A stretch of 64,000 bases of DNA from Chloroflexota bacterium (GCA_019247515.1 JAFAOS010000191.1:1-64000), one strand, 5' to 3'; counted from the stretch's first letter, positions 7,984 through 17,087 are shown. Numbers and translations are program-made. Notes: generated from the letters alone by a model not told the origin.

Positions 7984-9090
7984 ATGGGTTCGCTGGACTT
8001 CGCATTCTGGGACGTCATTCCACATACGAGCACGGGCACCGCCATTGCCGACGATTACGATGCCCACATCCGACTGGCGCAGCGGCTGGAAGGGCTCGGC
8101 TGGCATTCGTACTTCGTGATCGAGCACCAGAACGCGCCGCAGGGCATCAGCGCGCCCAGCGTGTACCTGACCGCCGTCGCGCGCGAGACGAGCCGTCTGC
8201 GCCTCGGGGCGATGATGTGGCAGCTCCCCTTCTACAACCCCATGCGCCTGGCCCAGGAAGTGGCCATGCTCGACCAGCTTTCGCGCGGGCGCGTGGAATT
8301 CGGGACGGGCATCGGCGTGCACGAGCACGAATTCATCCGCTGGGGAGTCGACTACTACCAGCGCGCCGCGATCTCGGAAGAGGTCCTCCAGGTGGTGAAG
8401 ATGGCGTGGACCCAGCCCGAGGTGACCTTCCAGGGCAAGTATTTCCACTTCGACGAGGCCTTCCCGCATCCCAAACCATTTCAACAGCCGTATCCGCCGA
8501 TCTGGGCCGCCGTCCACAGCGACACGTCGGTCGAGTTTGCGGCGCGCAGCAACTACAACATCGCCAAGAACCTCGACACGGACGACGTGGTGGCCGGCAA
8601 GTTCGACCTGTTCCGCACGGTCTGGCACGCCAGCGGCCATGCTGGCACGCTGCCGCGCGTCTTCCTGATGCGTTCGGTCCATGTCGCGCCGACCGACGAA
8701 CAGGCGCACGCCGAGGCCCGCGAGTTCCTGGCCCCCGGTGGTCAACGCGTGGGTGGCGGACCCATCGCCCAGACCCGCGTCGGCTGGGGCTCGCACGCGC
8801 GGGGCATGGGCGCCGACAGCGAGCGCGCCGACAACAAAGCCCGCGGCCAGACGATGGCCCAGGCCCAGCGTGACTATGAGTTCAATATCGACCACGGCCT
8901 GGCCCTGGTGGGCAGCCCCGAAACGGTGATCCGCCAGCTACAGGCGGGTCAAGCGCGGATGGGCTACGACCTGTTTTGCACGAACCACCAGATCGGGCGC
9001 ATGCCCCGCGAACAGGTGGAGCGGTCGATCGAGCTATTCGGCACGGAGGTCATCCCCGCGTTCGCCGGCGCGCCAGTCGGGCCGCGTTAG
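7984..9090 (+). CDS. LLM-class (luciferase-like) flavin-dependent monooxygenase
   Basis: A 368-residue bacterial luciferase-like TIM-barrel protein. It shows the family pattern: a substrate-face segment YFVIEHQN near residue 47, the conserved LRLGAMMWQLPFYNPMRLAQE region around 75-95, LSRGRVEFGTGIG near 105, and a C-terminal LVGSPETVIRQL segment. These enzymes take reduced flavin from a separate reductase and oxidise substrates such as alkanals, sulfonates, chelators or heterocycles. The FMN reductase at 487 could be a partner (inference). The substrate is unknown. A second family member is at 50980-52095. Confidence 0.9.
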   Translation: MGSLDFAFWDVIPHTSTGTAIADDYDAHIRLAQRLEGLGWHSYFVIEHQNAPQGISAPSVYLTAVARETSRLRLGAMMWQLPFYNPMRLAQEVAMLDQLSRGRVEFGTGIGVHEHEFIRWGVDYYQRAAISEEVLQVVKMAWTQPEVTFQGKYFHFDEAFPHPKPFQQPYPPIWAAVHSDTSVEFAARSNYNIAKNLDTDDVVAGKFDLFRTVWHASGHAGTLPRVFLMRSVHVAPTDEQAHAEAREFLAPGGQRVGGGPIAQTRVGWGSHARGMGADSERADNKARGQTMAQAQRDYEFNIDHGLALVGSPETVIRQLQAGQARMGYDLFCTNHQIGRMPREQVERSIELFGTEVIPAFAGAPVGPR

Positions 9091-9097
9091 CAGGCAC

Positions 9098-9721
9098 TCA
9101 CTCGAAGCTGAATGGCGGGTAGCGGTCCGTCAGGCCAAAAAAGTAGGCGTACACCCGCGTTGACCAGGTGATCGTGCCACCGACGAAGGTGAATGCCCAC
9201 GCCGGATACTGGCCGCCGAAGAGCACCCAGACCCAGATCAGCAACTGGCACGCGGCCACGGCGATACCCAGCGCGTACAGGATGATGTAGTGCGGAATCA
9301 GCAAAATGTATCTCACAATTCCGCCAACAAGCAGGATGGCAAAGAAACGGCTGCTGGACTCTGGCCGTTCAATGAGCATGTCCTCCGGCGCGTCGAAGCT
9401 GAAGGCGGGGTACGCGTCGCTGAGCCCATAGAAATACATCGCGAGGCGGGTAACCCAGCGCAGGTAGCCGGCGACGAGTCCGAACGCCCAACCCGGGTAG
9501 CGGGCCGTGAACAGGACGGGAATCCAGATGACCAGCTCGGCGAAGAACAGCGCGATGCCCAGCACGTAAATGACGATCAGGTGCGGGATCAGGATCAGCA
9601 ACTTGATCAGAAAGCCAAGCACCGGCACCGCCCAGAATCGGGTGCTGCCCACGGGTGGGCTCAGGGTCATCCTGACCGGATAGGCGGGCCTTGCCATTTC
9701 TGACATTGCCATTTCTGACAT
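9098..9721 (-). CDS. DUF4389 membrane protein with two tandem domains
   Basis: A 207-residue integral membrane protein made of two DUF4389 copies (about residues 12-110 and 115-207). Each has two hydrophobic stretches (such as LIKLLILIPHLIVIYVL) and then a GxxYPAWAF element and a GL(S/T)DxYPxFSF ending. Both domains have the same layout, so they arose by internal duplication. The 5' end has a 15-bp perfect duplication (9692-9721) encoding MSEMA twice, which gives two possible ATG starts; the outer ATG at 9721 sits 6 nt below an AGGGAGGAG ribosome-binding site and is preferred. Function unknown. It is convergent with the luciferase-like gene (7 nt apart). Confidence 0.85.
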   Translation of the reverse strand: MSEMAMSEMARPAYPVRMTLSPPVGSTRFWAVPVLGFLIKLLILIPHLIVIYVLGIALFFAELVIWIPVLFTARYPGWAFGLVAGYLRWVTRLAMYFYGLSDAYPAFSFDAPEDMLIERPESSSRFFAILLVGGIVRYILLIPHYIILYALGIAVAACQLLIWVWVLFGGQYPAWAFTFVGGTITWSTRVYAYFFGLTDRYPPFSFE

Positions 9722-9804
9722 TGCATGCTCCTCCCTTTCGGTGTGCGAGGGATGATACGTGGCTTCGTGATAGCGTTTCGGCCAGAATCTTGACCGCCCT
9801 CCCG

Positions 9805-11673
9805 ATGCGACGACTCACCCTGGCCCTCGCGCTCAGCTTGTTGATCGTCGCCAGCGGCACGCTGCCGGCGGCCGCCGATCGCTGGTACGACTCGTCGCCG
9901 GTCCTGGGCATCATCGACGCGAGTCGTCAGCCTGCGGCGGCGCGTCGAGCCGGCGCGACGTGGGATCGAGCCCTGTTCCTGTGGCAGCTCGTGCAACCCA
10001 ACGGCCCCAGCGACTGGGCGCTGGACAGCTATGTCAGCCGCGCCAGGCTGGACACCACGCTGTCGACCGGCCTGCCGGTGGTCGGCGTGGTGCAGGGCAC
10101 GCCGGCCTGGGCTGACACCGACTATCACGACGGCGCCGCGGGTGTTCCGACGGGCCTCGACTACCCGGTCGACGATCCGCGCAACACGTTCGGGCAATAC
10201 ATGTTGCGCCTGGCGCAGGCGTACAAGGGCCGCATCAACACCTGGATCATCTGGAACGAGCCCGACTTCCTGCCCGGTGAGTCCGGAACCTGGTGGACCT
10301 GGTCCGGCAGCGCCGCGGATTTTTACAAGCTGCTCAAGACCGGGTATCGGGCGGTAAAAGAGGTCGATCCCTCCGCCAGCGTCGTGTTCCCGGCTACGAC
10401 GTATTTCGCGGATGCCACGCACAATCGCGAGCTCTTCCTCAAGCGCGTGCTGGACGAAGCCAACAAGGATCCGGACTCGCCGCCGAACGGCTATTTCTTT
10501 GACGCGGTCGGCGTGAACCTGTACTGCTCGCTCGACGCGGTCTATCGCGTGTATGGCATCTACAACTCGATTCTGGCGCAGTTTCAGCTGCAGAAACCGG
10601 TGTGGCTCACCGAGACGAACTGTCCGGTCTACAACGACGCCACCGTGCCCGAACCCGCCTCCGGGCGCATCACCACCAACGAGCAGGCGGCGTATCTGAT
10701 CGAGGCGATCGCGCTGGCCCGCGCCGCGGGCTACCAGCGGATTGGCTGGTACACCATGGTGGACCACGACGCGAGTACCGGCATCGTCGACCGCTGGGGC
10801 TTGTTGCGGGCGGACGACACCCCTCGACCGGCGTACATGGCCCTGGAGGTGGCCAGCCAGTACCTGGCGCGCTCGGACCTGTCGGTGCGGCTCGCGCCGT
10901 ACGGCACGCTGACCGCCAATGGCTGGCCGGTCGCGCGCATCCTGGTGGACGATCCGCTGCAACACACGCGCGTGCAGGTCATGTGGCGGACCGCGGATGG
11001 TCCGTCGACCGTCAACGTGCCGATCAGTGGTAGCTCGGCTGAGCTGGTCGACCCCCTCGGGTTCTCGGCGCCGGCGGTTGCCGCGGACAACGGGTGGACG
11101 GTGCCTCTGCCGCCAGCGCGCGTGGCGCAGCCGTCCGACCCGCCGGGCTTCCAGTCGGGCGGCTATCCGGTGTTGCTGGTCGAATCAGGCGTGCCATTCA
11201 GTGGCTGGACGGCTGATCCACCGCAGTTGACCTCGCCGCTCATGGCGCTGGTCCCCTCGGCGCTTGAACCGGCGCCGTCCGCGCCGATCGTCGCCAGGCC
11301 AGGCGCGCCGGCGCCGCCGCCGATCGCGGCACTGCCGTCCGCGGTCCAGACAGGACCCAGCCTGGTGCTGAGCGTTGGCAACCCGCAACCGGGCGACCTG
11401 CTGCCGCGCGGCAAATACGTGATGCAGGGGCTGGCGTTTGATCGCTCGGCGAGCACGGGCAGCGGCGTCGACAAGGTCTCAGTCTTCGCCGAGGATCGAG
11501 ACGCGGGTGGCCAGCTGATCGGCAGCGGCGTCGTGGGCCAGCCGACGATCGACAGCTTTTCCGCGACGATCGACCTGAGCAAGACCAGCGGTCAGCACAC
11601 GCTGTACGTCTACGCGCGCTCGTCGGTGACCGGCAAGGAGACGATGGTCAATTTGCCAGTGAACGTGAAGTAG
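9805..11673 (+). CDS. Secreted glycoside-hydrolase-like protein with C-terminal Ig-like domain
   Basis: A 622-residue exported protein. I chose the ATG at 9805, which begins a classical signal peptide (MRRLTLALALSLLIV, cleavage near A24); the open frame runs further upstream without support. Residues 30-340 resemble a clan GH-A barrel: the acid/base would be E152 in IIWNEPDF and the nucleophile E270 in VWLTETN, the arrangement of GH39/GH5-like enzymes. A middle beta-rich part and a Pro/Ala linker (about 480-520) lead to a final domain with GVDKVSVFAEDRD and HTLYVYARSSVTGKE. That last domain recurs in the secreted protein at 47725-48579. Carbohydrate substrate unknown; it probably acts at the cell surface. 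Confidence 0.75.
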   Translation: MRRLTLALALSLLIVASGTLPAAADRWYDSSPVLGIIDASRQPAAARRAGATWDRALFLWQLVQPNGPSDWALDSYVSRARLDTTLSTGLPVVGVVQGTPAWADTDYHDGAAGVPTGLDYPVDDPRNTFGQYMLRLAQAYKGRINTWIIWNEPDFLPGESGTWWTWSGSAADFYKLLKTGYRAVKEVDPSASVVFPATTYFADATHNRELFLKRVLDEANKDPDSPPNGYFFDAVGVNLYCSLDAVYRVYGIYNSILAQFQLQKPVWLTETNCPVYNDATVPEPASGRITTNEQAAYLIEAIALARAAGYQRIGWYTMVDHDASTGIVDRWGLLRADDTPRPAYMALEVASQYLARSDLSVRLAPYGTLTANGWPVARILVDDPLQHTRVQVMWRTADGPSTVNVPISGSSAELVDPLGFSAPAVAADNGWTVPLPPARVAQPSDPPGFQSGGYPVLLVESGVPFSGWTADPPQLTSPLMALVPSALEPAPSAPIVARPGAPAPPPIAALPSAVQTGPSLVLSVGNPQPGDLLPRGKYVMQGLAFDRSASTGSGVDKVSVFAEDRDAGGQLIGSGVVGQPTIDSFSATIDLSKTSGQHTLYVYARSSVTGKETMVNLPVNVK

Positions 11674-11675
11674 TC

Positions 11676-12126
11676 TTTCCCCAGAGGGGACCCATAGGGG
11701 AGAACGCGCTTCTTCCAGAGGGTGCGACACAGGCATTTTCCCCAGAGGGGACGCATTCGGGAGCAGGCGCTTCTTCCAGCGGCGTCGACAGACGTTTTTT
11801 CCCCAGAGGGGACCCATTCGGGAGAACGCGCTTCTTCCAGCGGCGTCGACAGACGTTTTTCCCGAGAAGGGACCCATTCGGGAGAACCTCTCTTCCAGGG
11901 AATGCCATGCGTCCCGCACCGGTCATCGGACGAAAAAATGTTCATGATGACTGTCGTCACAAGAGGCGTCGACAGACATTTCCCAGAGGGGACCCATTCG
12001 GGAGAACGCCTTGTTCCACAGAACGTTGCGATGGTCCCCGCACCCGCCATCGGGCGAAGAAAACTGTTCCCCTTGTGGGTCGTCACACCCCGTGTGGTCG
12101 ACGAATGTCCCCGTGGGGCGATCGTC
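11676..12126. repeat. Degenerate tandem array, about 60-bp period (family D), with no gene in it
   Basis: This 450-bp gene-free stretch holds five recognisable copies of a unit opening with TTTCCCCAGAGGGGACCCAT, then TCGGGAGAACGCGCTTCTTC and CAGCGGCGTCGACAGACG, plus a weak sixth. The CCCC(A)GAGGGG cores start near 11679, 11740, 11801, 11860, 11981 and 12109, so spacing is 61, 61, 59, 121 and 128, close to multiples of 60. Copies 4 and 5 carry an extra related stretch (GCACCxGxCATCGGxCGAA, then GTCGTCAC). Each unit can form short hairpins. No convincing reading frame crosses it. It separates two convergent genes. Confidence 0.85.
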
Positions 12127-12753
12127 CTACTCGCTCCGATCCTCGATCTCCCACGCGTGATCCAGCGCGTGCCACGCGATGCGCCTTGCGGCGTACCGCG
12201 TCGGCCACCTCGCGTCCGCGACCGGGTTCTCGAGCGCCTCCACCACAGCCTTGCGAAACCCCGCCACGGCCCGTGCGTCCCCCCGCGCCGGCTGGCGCAG
12301 CTTGAGCCCGAGTCGGCCGGCGTAGGCGACTTCCGCGCCGTACACGTGGTCGACGATTTTGTCGCGATCGCGGCCGCCGCCGCGCGGACCCTTGCGCAGC
12401 TGAGCTGGCGCGCCGGCCACCACGTCGTCGAAAACGTTCCAGGCGGCCTCGACCAGCGCGACGAGCTTCCGCGCCTGCGCCGGCGTCAGCCGCTCAGCGT
12501 CTCGATCTGAAATCGCGCCTGGCGCGCCGAAGTCGGTGGTCGCCGAGCCGGGCAGCCGCTCCACGACCTGCAGCTCCTTCGACGGTGGGCGGAGTTTGGC
12601 GTGCTCGGCCGCGACGGCGTACCGCGGCAAATACTCCCCCAGCGCGTTGAGCGCAGCTTCTTCGTCGCGCCCCGACCGGCACCAGCCGGGCCAGTCGAAA
12701 GCGCAGGCGAAGACGCGTTTGTCGCCAACCTCGAGGTAGACGTCAGTCGGCAA
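12127..12753 (-). CDS. Unknown protein with DinB/YfiT-like helical domain
   Basis: About 208 residues. The open frame continues far upstream only as out-of-frame translation of the molybdenum hydroxylase gene; the protein-like part begins at PTDVYLEVGD, so I place the start at the TTG at 12753 (low certainty; no good ribosome-binding site). The first 60 residues (FDWPGWCRSGRDEEAALNAL) look like a small alpha/beta lead domain. The rest is helical, with His residues in DHVYGAE and in WHALDHAWEIEDR, reminiscent of the metal-binding DinB four-helix fold. It lies 17 bp below the hydroxylase stop, so they may be cotranscribed. Function unknown. Confidence 0.6.
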   Translation of the reverse strand: MPTDVYLEVGDKRVFACAFDWPGWCRSGRDEEAALNALGEYLPRYAVAAEHAKLRPPSKELQVVERLPGSATTDFGAPGAISDRDAERLTPAQARKLVALVEAAWNVFDDVVAGAPAQLRKGPRGGGRDRDKIVDHVYGAEVAYAGRLGLKLRQPARGDARAVAGFRKAVVEALENPVADARWPTRYAARRIAWHALDHAWEIEDRSE

Positions 12754-12770
12754 TATCGCCCACCGTGCCG

Positions 12771-15092
12771 CTACACGGCTTTGCCGTTGACCGATCCGTT
12801 GCTGCGCCCGTTGCTCGGCTCGTCCATGGCGCGGCGAACGCGCTCTGGCGTGAGTGGAAGCTCGGTGACCCGCGCGCCAGTCGCCGCCGCGACCGCGTTG
12901 GCCACCGCCGCCCCGCCGGGAATGACGGGTGGCTCGCCGACCGGCTTGGCGCCAAATGGCCCGATGGGCGACGGCACCTCGACCAGCACCGCCTCCAGCT
13001 CGGGAATCTGGCGGGCCTTGGGCACCGTGTAGTCCATGAAGCTGGAGGTGATCGGCGTACCAGACTCGTCGTGGACGATCTCTTCGTACACCGCCCAGCC
13101 CACACCCTGGGCGCCACCGCCGTGGATCTGCTCCTCGACGGTGGCCGGGTTGATCGCCCGACCCACGTCCTGGACGACCACGTAACGGACCGGTTCGACG
13201 CGGCCCGTCTCGGGATCGACGCGCACGCGGCAAATGTGGACGCCGGTGCCCGGGCTGCGCTCGGTAATGGCCGATTCGCCCTTGCCGACAACCGGCTCGT
13301 GCCTGGCGCCAAACGAGGCGCTCAGGCGGTAGATCTCCTTCAGCGTCTTGACCTTGCCCGGCACGCCTTTGACGCGGACCTCGCCACCGACCATCTCCAG
13401 GTCTTCGACCGACGCTTCGAGCTCGGCTGATGCGATCTTGAGCACACGTTCGCGCGCTTCCTGGGCCGCGCGCAGGACGGCGGGACCCATGGTGTAGATC
13501 GTCTTGCTGCCACCCGTCGCGCCCGAGTACGGCGCGGCGTCGGTGTCCACGGTGGTCACCCGCACCTCGTCGGCGCTGTCCATGCCAAAGGCTTCGGCGG
13601 CGATGACCTGCAGGCCGTTGTTGGTGCCGGTCAGGTCGACCGAGCCGACGGCGACCTTGAGGGTGCCATCGGACTCGAGTCGGCACAGTGCCGACGCCGG
13701 CTCGGTCCCGCCGAACCAGCCGCCGAGCGCCACGCCAACGCCTTCGTTCGGCCCGGCCGCGGCCTGCTCGGCTCGATAGATCGGCTCGGCGCGTTCGAGG
13801 CACTGCATCAAGCCAATCGGCGGCCAGGGTGTGCCGTCGGGCCGAGTGTCGCCGCCGCGCGCGGCGTTCTTCTTGCGGACCTCCATCTGGTCCCCTCCGA
13901 GCTTGTCGATCAGCTCGGCGACCAGGCTTTCTCCCGCGAACATCGCCTGGGGCAGGCCCGGTGCTCGATAGGCGCCCGTCGGGGTCTTGTTGGTGACGAC
14001 CTCGGTGGCATCCAGGTCCAGGTTCTCCCAGCGGTAGAACACGCCGAGACACAGCGCGGCGTGGCCCGCCGGCGAGCCGGCCTTGGCGCCCGAATCAAAG
14101 ATGACCTCGCCCTTGAGCGCGGTGAACGTGCCGTCCTTGCGCGCGCCCGCGGTGACGCGGAACAGCGATGACGGCGCCGGACCGCTGGAGGTGAAGTCCT
14201 CGACGCGCGTATACGCCAGTCGGACCGGCCTGCCGGCGGCGACAGCGCACGCCGCGACGAGCGGCTCGATCAGCCCAAACTTGCCACCGAAGCCGCCGCC
14301 GACCGGCATCGCGTACACGCGCACCTGCGACGGCGACTTGCCGAGCACCGACGCCACGGTGTCCCGCGTGCGGAACATCGCCTGGGTGCAGGCGTAGACC
14401 ACCACGTTGCCGAGCGCGTCGATGGTCGCGGCGCACACCTGGGGTTCCATGTAGCTCTGGTGGACCCACGGCGTGCGGTATTCGCGCGTGACGACGACGT
14501 CCGCCTCGGCCAGAGCCTTGTCGACGTCGCCGCGGTGGTAGCGCTGGTGGCTGGCCACGTTGGGCGCCTGCGGCGCCTCGGCTTCGCTGCCCCGCGCGGC
14601 CGCGCCGTGCATGCCGAGCTCTTCGTCGTTGCCGCCCGTGCGCATGCGCACGACCGGCGCGTCGGGCTTGAGCGCGTCGAGCATGTCGACGGCCGGCGTG
14701 AGCGCCTCGTACTCGACCTCGACAAGCTGCGCGCCGTCCTCGGCGGCAGCCTCGGTGTCGGCGAGCACGACGGCCACGGGTTGACCCACGTACGTCGTGC
14801 GCTCGAAGGCCATCACGATGCTGCGACTTTCGACGGCGCCGCGCAGGTCGCGCACCGGCAGGTCCTGCGCGGTCAGGACGGCCACGACGCCCGGCGTTGC
14901 CAGCGCGGCTTGCTTGTCCACGGACACGATGCGCGCCGAGGCATATGGGCTGCGCACCAGTCGGCCGTGCAACAGCCCGGGCAGGACCAGGTCACCCGTG
15001 TAGCGCACCTGTCCCGTGAGACGTTCGGGCGAATCTGCCCGCCGCATCCGCTTGCCAACCAGGCGCAGCGGAGTCTGCTCTTCCACAGCCAT
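12771..15092 (-). CDS. Xanthine dehydrogenase/aldehyde oxidase-family molybdopterin-binding subunit
   Basis: A 773-residue large subunit of the molybdenum hydroxylase family. It has the N-terminal hammerhead domain (RYTGDLVLPGLLHGRLVRSPYA), the GGGFGGKFG loop near residue 265 that contacts the cofactor, TGAYRAPGLPQAMFAGE near 370, and the C-terminal PVGEPP stretch carrying the catalytic Glu. It lacks the AYRGAGR signature of form II CO-dehydrogenase. Such enzymes hydroxylate N-heterocycles, purines or aldehydes. The matching FAD and [2Fe-2S] subunits are not adjacent; the only small [2Fe-2S] subunit here is at 31530. It is divergent from the thioredoxin reductase-like gene across a shared palindrome. 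Confidence 0.9.
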   Translation of the reverse strand: MAVEEQTPLRLVGKRMRRADSPERLTGQVRYTGDLVLPGLLHGRLVRSPYASARIVSVDKQAALATPGVVAVLTAQDLPVRDLRGAVESRSIVMAFERTTYVGQPVAVVLADTEAAAEDGAQLVEVEYEALTPAVDMLDALKPDAPVVRMRTGGNDEELGMHGAAARGSEAEAPQAPNVASHQRYHRGDVDKALAEADVVVTREYRTPWVHQSYMEPQVCAATIDALGNVVVYACTQAMFRTRDTVASVLGKSPSQVRVYAMPVGGGFGGKFGLIEPLVAACAVAAGRPVRLAYTRVEDFTSSGPAPSSLFRVTAGARKDGTFTALKGEVIFDSGAKAGSPAGHAALCLGVFYRWENLDLDATEVVTNKTPTGAYRAPGLPQAMFAGESLVAELIDKLGGDQMEVRKKNAARGGDTRPDGTPWPPIGLMQCLERAEPIYRAEQAAAGPNEGVGVALGGWFGGTEPASALCRLESDGTLKVAVGSVDLTGTNNGLQVIAAEAFGMDSADEVRVTTVDTDAAPYSGATGGSKTIYTMGPAVLRAAQEARERVLKIASAELEASVEDLEMVGGEVRVKGVPGKVKTLKEIYRLSASFGARHEPVVGKGESAITERSPGTGVHICRVRVDPETGRVEPVRYVVVQDVGRAINPATVEEQIHGGGAQGVGWAVYEEIVHDESGTPITSSFMDYTVPKARQIPELEAVLVEVPSPIGPFGAKPVGEPPVIPGGAAVANAVAAATGARVTELPLTPERVRRAMDEPSNGRSNGSVNGKAV

Positions 15093-15101
15093 ACGTTCAT
15101 C

Positions 15102-15111
15102 ATTCTAGAAT
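15102..15111. promoter_or_regulatory. Palindromic bidirectional -10 element (ATTCTAGAAT)
   Basis: The perfect 10-bp palindrome reads TAGAAT on both strands. On the plus strand it ends 13 nt before the ATG at 15125; on the minus strand it ends 9 nt before the ATG at 15092. A single site could thus start both divergent transcripts with very short or no leaders. Experimental start sites are needed to confirm this. Confidence 0.5.
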
Positions 15112-15124
15112 CCGGACCGCGCAC

Positions 15125-16042
15125 ATGACAGACGATTACGACCTGATCGTCGTCGGCGGCGGCCTGGCGGGGCTCACCGCGGCGATGTACGCCGCGCGCT
15201 TTGGCCTGCGCACCTGCCTGGTGGAGCACATGGCCGCGGGCGGCCAGGTGCTCAACGTGGAGAAGATCGAGAACTTTCCTGGCTTCCCGCAGGGCATCGC
15301 CGGCTTCGATCTCGGTCCGATCGTTCAGGAACAGGCCGAGTCGGCCGGGGCCGAGTTCGTCATGGATACCGCCATTGGCCTGGACCTCGACGGCGAGCGG
15401 CGTGTGCTGCGTTGCGAAGGCGCCGAGCTGGCCGCGCGGAGCGTGATAGTGGCGGCCGGCTCGTCCATGCGCTCGCTGGGCATCCCGGGCGAGGACGAGC
15501 TCGTCGGCAAGGGCGTGTCGCACTGCGCGTCGTGCGACGCGCCGTTTTTCGTCGGCAAGGCGGTGTGCGTCGTCGGCGGCGGTGATTCAGCGCTGGACGA
15601 GGCCGCCGTGCTGGCCGCCTCCAACGTGGGCCATGTGATGGTCGTCCACCGCGGCGCGTCGTTCAGCGCCCAGCGCGTCGCCGTCGACCGCCTGAGCCGG
15701 TTTTCAAACGTCGAGACGCTGTTCAACACCGAGCTGGCGGAGATCGTCGGCCAGGATGCGGTCACCTCGGTCCGCCTGCGAGCTGACGGCGCGACCCGCG
15801 AGCAGCCGCTTTCGGGCGTGTTCATCTTCGTCGGCCTGGAGCCGAACACCGCCTTCCTGCAAGGCGCCCTCGACCTGGACCCGAGCGGCCACGTCGTGGT
15901 CGACGCGCACCTGCAAACCTCTGTCAGAGGCGTCTACGCCGCCGGCGACATCCGCCAGTCCTCCTCCCGCCAACTAGTAGCCGCCGCCGGCGACGGCGCC
16001 GCCGCCGCCGTCCACGCCGCAAGCTACCTCCGCGGGCGATAA
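15125..16042 (+). CDS. Thioredoxin reductase-like FAD/NAD(P) disulfide oxidoreductase
   Basis: A 305-residue low-molecular-weight thioredoxin reductase-type flavoprotein. The FAD motif GGGLAGLTAA is at residues 11-20, the redox pair is C134-x2-C137 (CASCDAPFF), the NAD(P) motif GGGDSALDEA follows at 151-160, and the C-terminal GVYAAGDIRQ flavin motif is intact. Normal TrxB enzymes have CATC; here it is CASC, which is not unusual. It would pass electrons from NAD(P)H to thioredoxin or another disulfide partner. No thioredoxin gene is nearby. The divergent molybdenum hydroxylase shares its promoter region, so the two may be co-regulated. Confidence 0.8.
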   Translation: MTDDYDLIVVGGGLAGLTAAMYAARFGLRTCLVEHMAAGGQVLNVEKIENFPGFPQGIAGFDLGPIVQEQAESAGAEFVMDTAIGLDLDGERRVLRCEGAELAARSVIVAAGSSMRSLGIPGEDELVGKGVSHCASCDAPFFVGKAVCVVGGGDSALDEAAVLAASNVGHVMVVHRGASFSAQRVAVDRLSRFSNVETLFNTELAEIVGQDAVTSVRLRADGATREQPLSGVFIFVGLEPNTAFLQGALDLDPSGHVVVDAHLQTSVRGVYAAGDIRQSSSRQLVAAAGDGAAAAVHAASYLRGR

Positions 16043-16108
16043 CGCCGGCGCGCTTCCTCGCTGGGTGCGAGCGCGAACGCAAAGCTCAGTCCGCGCGCTC
16101 CGCAATCG

Positions 16109-16150
16109 CCTCTCCCTCTGGGAGAGCCGCGCGCAGCGCGGGTGAGGGCT
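16109..16150 (+). repeat. REP-like palindromic repeat (family A, copy 3)
   Basis: CTCTCCCTCTGGGAGAG is followed by a GC-rich spacer and GGGTGAGGGCT, as in copy 1 at 2412. It lies between the convergent thioredoxin reductase-like and miaA genes, where the hairpin could help end transcription. Confidence 0.8.
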
Positions 16151-16167
16151 GCGCGAGGACCAGGGTG

Positions 16168-17079
16168 TCAGACCTCGATCGACAGCCCCGATAGCGCTTC
16201 CTCGACGCCCACCGTGGCGGCGTCCAGCCACGTGATGTTGGCGTGGGCGTTGAACCACGTCATCTGGCGTTTGGCGTACTGGTGAGTCGCCTGTTTGAAC
16301 TCCGCCGTCGCCGTCTCGAGGTCGAGCGTGCCCTTCAGGTACTGGGCCACCTGACGGTAGCCGAGGCCGCTCATCGACGGCAGCTCCGGGGCGTAGCCGC
16401 GCGCCAGGAGGCCCTGCACTTCGTCGACGAAGCCGCCAGTCAGCCAGGCGTCGATGCGCGCGTCGATGCGCGCGTACAGGTCGGCTCGCTCCAGGCGCAG
16501 CCCCACCAGGGCGCATTCCACCGCGCGCGACGGGTCCGGCTTCTGCCACTCTGAGAACGGGCGACCCGTGGCGTGGAAGACCTCCAGCGCGCGGATCACC
16601 CTGCGGACGTTGCGGGGGTCAATCCGCGCCGCACTTTCCTGGTCCACGGTGAACAGGTCGCGCTGGAGCGCCTGCCAGCCCTGTGCTCGGGCTCGGTCCT
16701 CGAGCGACTGCCGATAGGCCGGATCCGGAGGCACGTCAGGAATTGCCAGACCGTCGCACACCGCGCTCACGTACAGCCCCGCGCCGCCCACCAGCACTGG
16801 CAGCCTGCCCCGCTTCTGAATCCGTTCGATCGCGTCACGAGCCTGCTTCTGGTACACCGCCAGCGAATACGTCTCATCCGGATCGACCACGTCGATCAGG
16901 TGGTGCGCTACCCGCCGGCGTTCGTCGAGCGTCGGCTTGGCGGTGCCAATGTCCAGCCAGCGGTACACGGTGCGCGAATCTGCCGAGACCACCTCGACGG
17001 GCATCTGCCCTGCAAGCGCCAGCGCCAGCGCGGTCTTGCCGACTCCGGTCGGACCCACCAGTGCCAGCACCCGCGCCAC
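16168..17079 (-). CDS. miaA: tRNA dimethylallyltransferase
   Basis: MiaA transfers a dimethylallyl group to A37 of tRNAs that read UNN codons. The 303-residue protein has the P-loop GPTGVGKTALA near residue 9, the conserved SADSRTVYRWLDIGTAKP block at about 33-50, HHLIDVVDP, and the C-terminal GLGYRQVAQYL...QYAKRQMTWF tRNA-binding elements. I start it at the GTG at 17079; the frame is open upstream across the recQ region but the MiaA homology begins here. A TAGAAT hexamer lies 8 nt upstream. MiaB, which acts next on the same nucleotide, is encoded at 26879-28153. Divergent from recQ. Confidence 0.93.
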   Translation of the reverse strand: MARVLALVGPTGVGKTALALALAGQMPVEVVSADSRTVYRWLDIGTAKPTLDERRRVAHHLIDVVDPDETYSLAVYQKQARDAIERIQKRGRLPVLVGGAGLYVSAVCDGLAIPDVPPDPAYRQSLEDRARAQGWQALQRDLFTVDQESAARIDPRNVRRVIRALEVFHATGRPFSEWQKPDPSRAVECALVGLRLERADLYARIDARIDAWLTGGFVDEVQGLLARGYAPELPSMSGLGYRQVAQYLKGTLDLETATAEFKQATHQYAKRQMTWFNAHANITWLDAATVGVEEALSGLSIEV

Positions 17080-17087
17080 GCGACGCG

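Noticed and set aside
11676-12126. CRISPR array
   Set aside because: Units are adjacent with no variable spacers of constant length, diverge along the unit, and no cas gene is near.
12771-15092. CO dehydrogenase large subunit (CoxL)
   Set aside because: The CoxL active-site signatures are absent and no adjacent CoxM or CoxS gene is seen; a generic molybdenum hydroxylase is safer.
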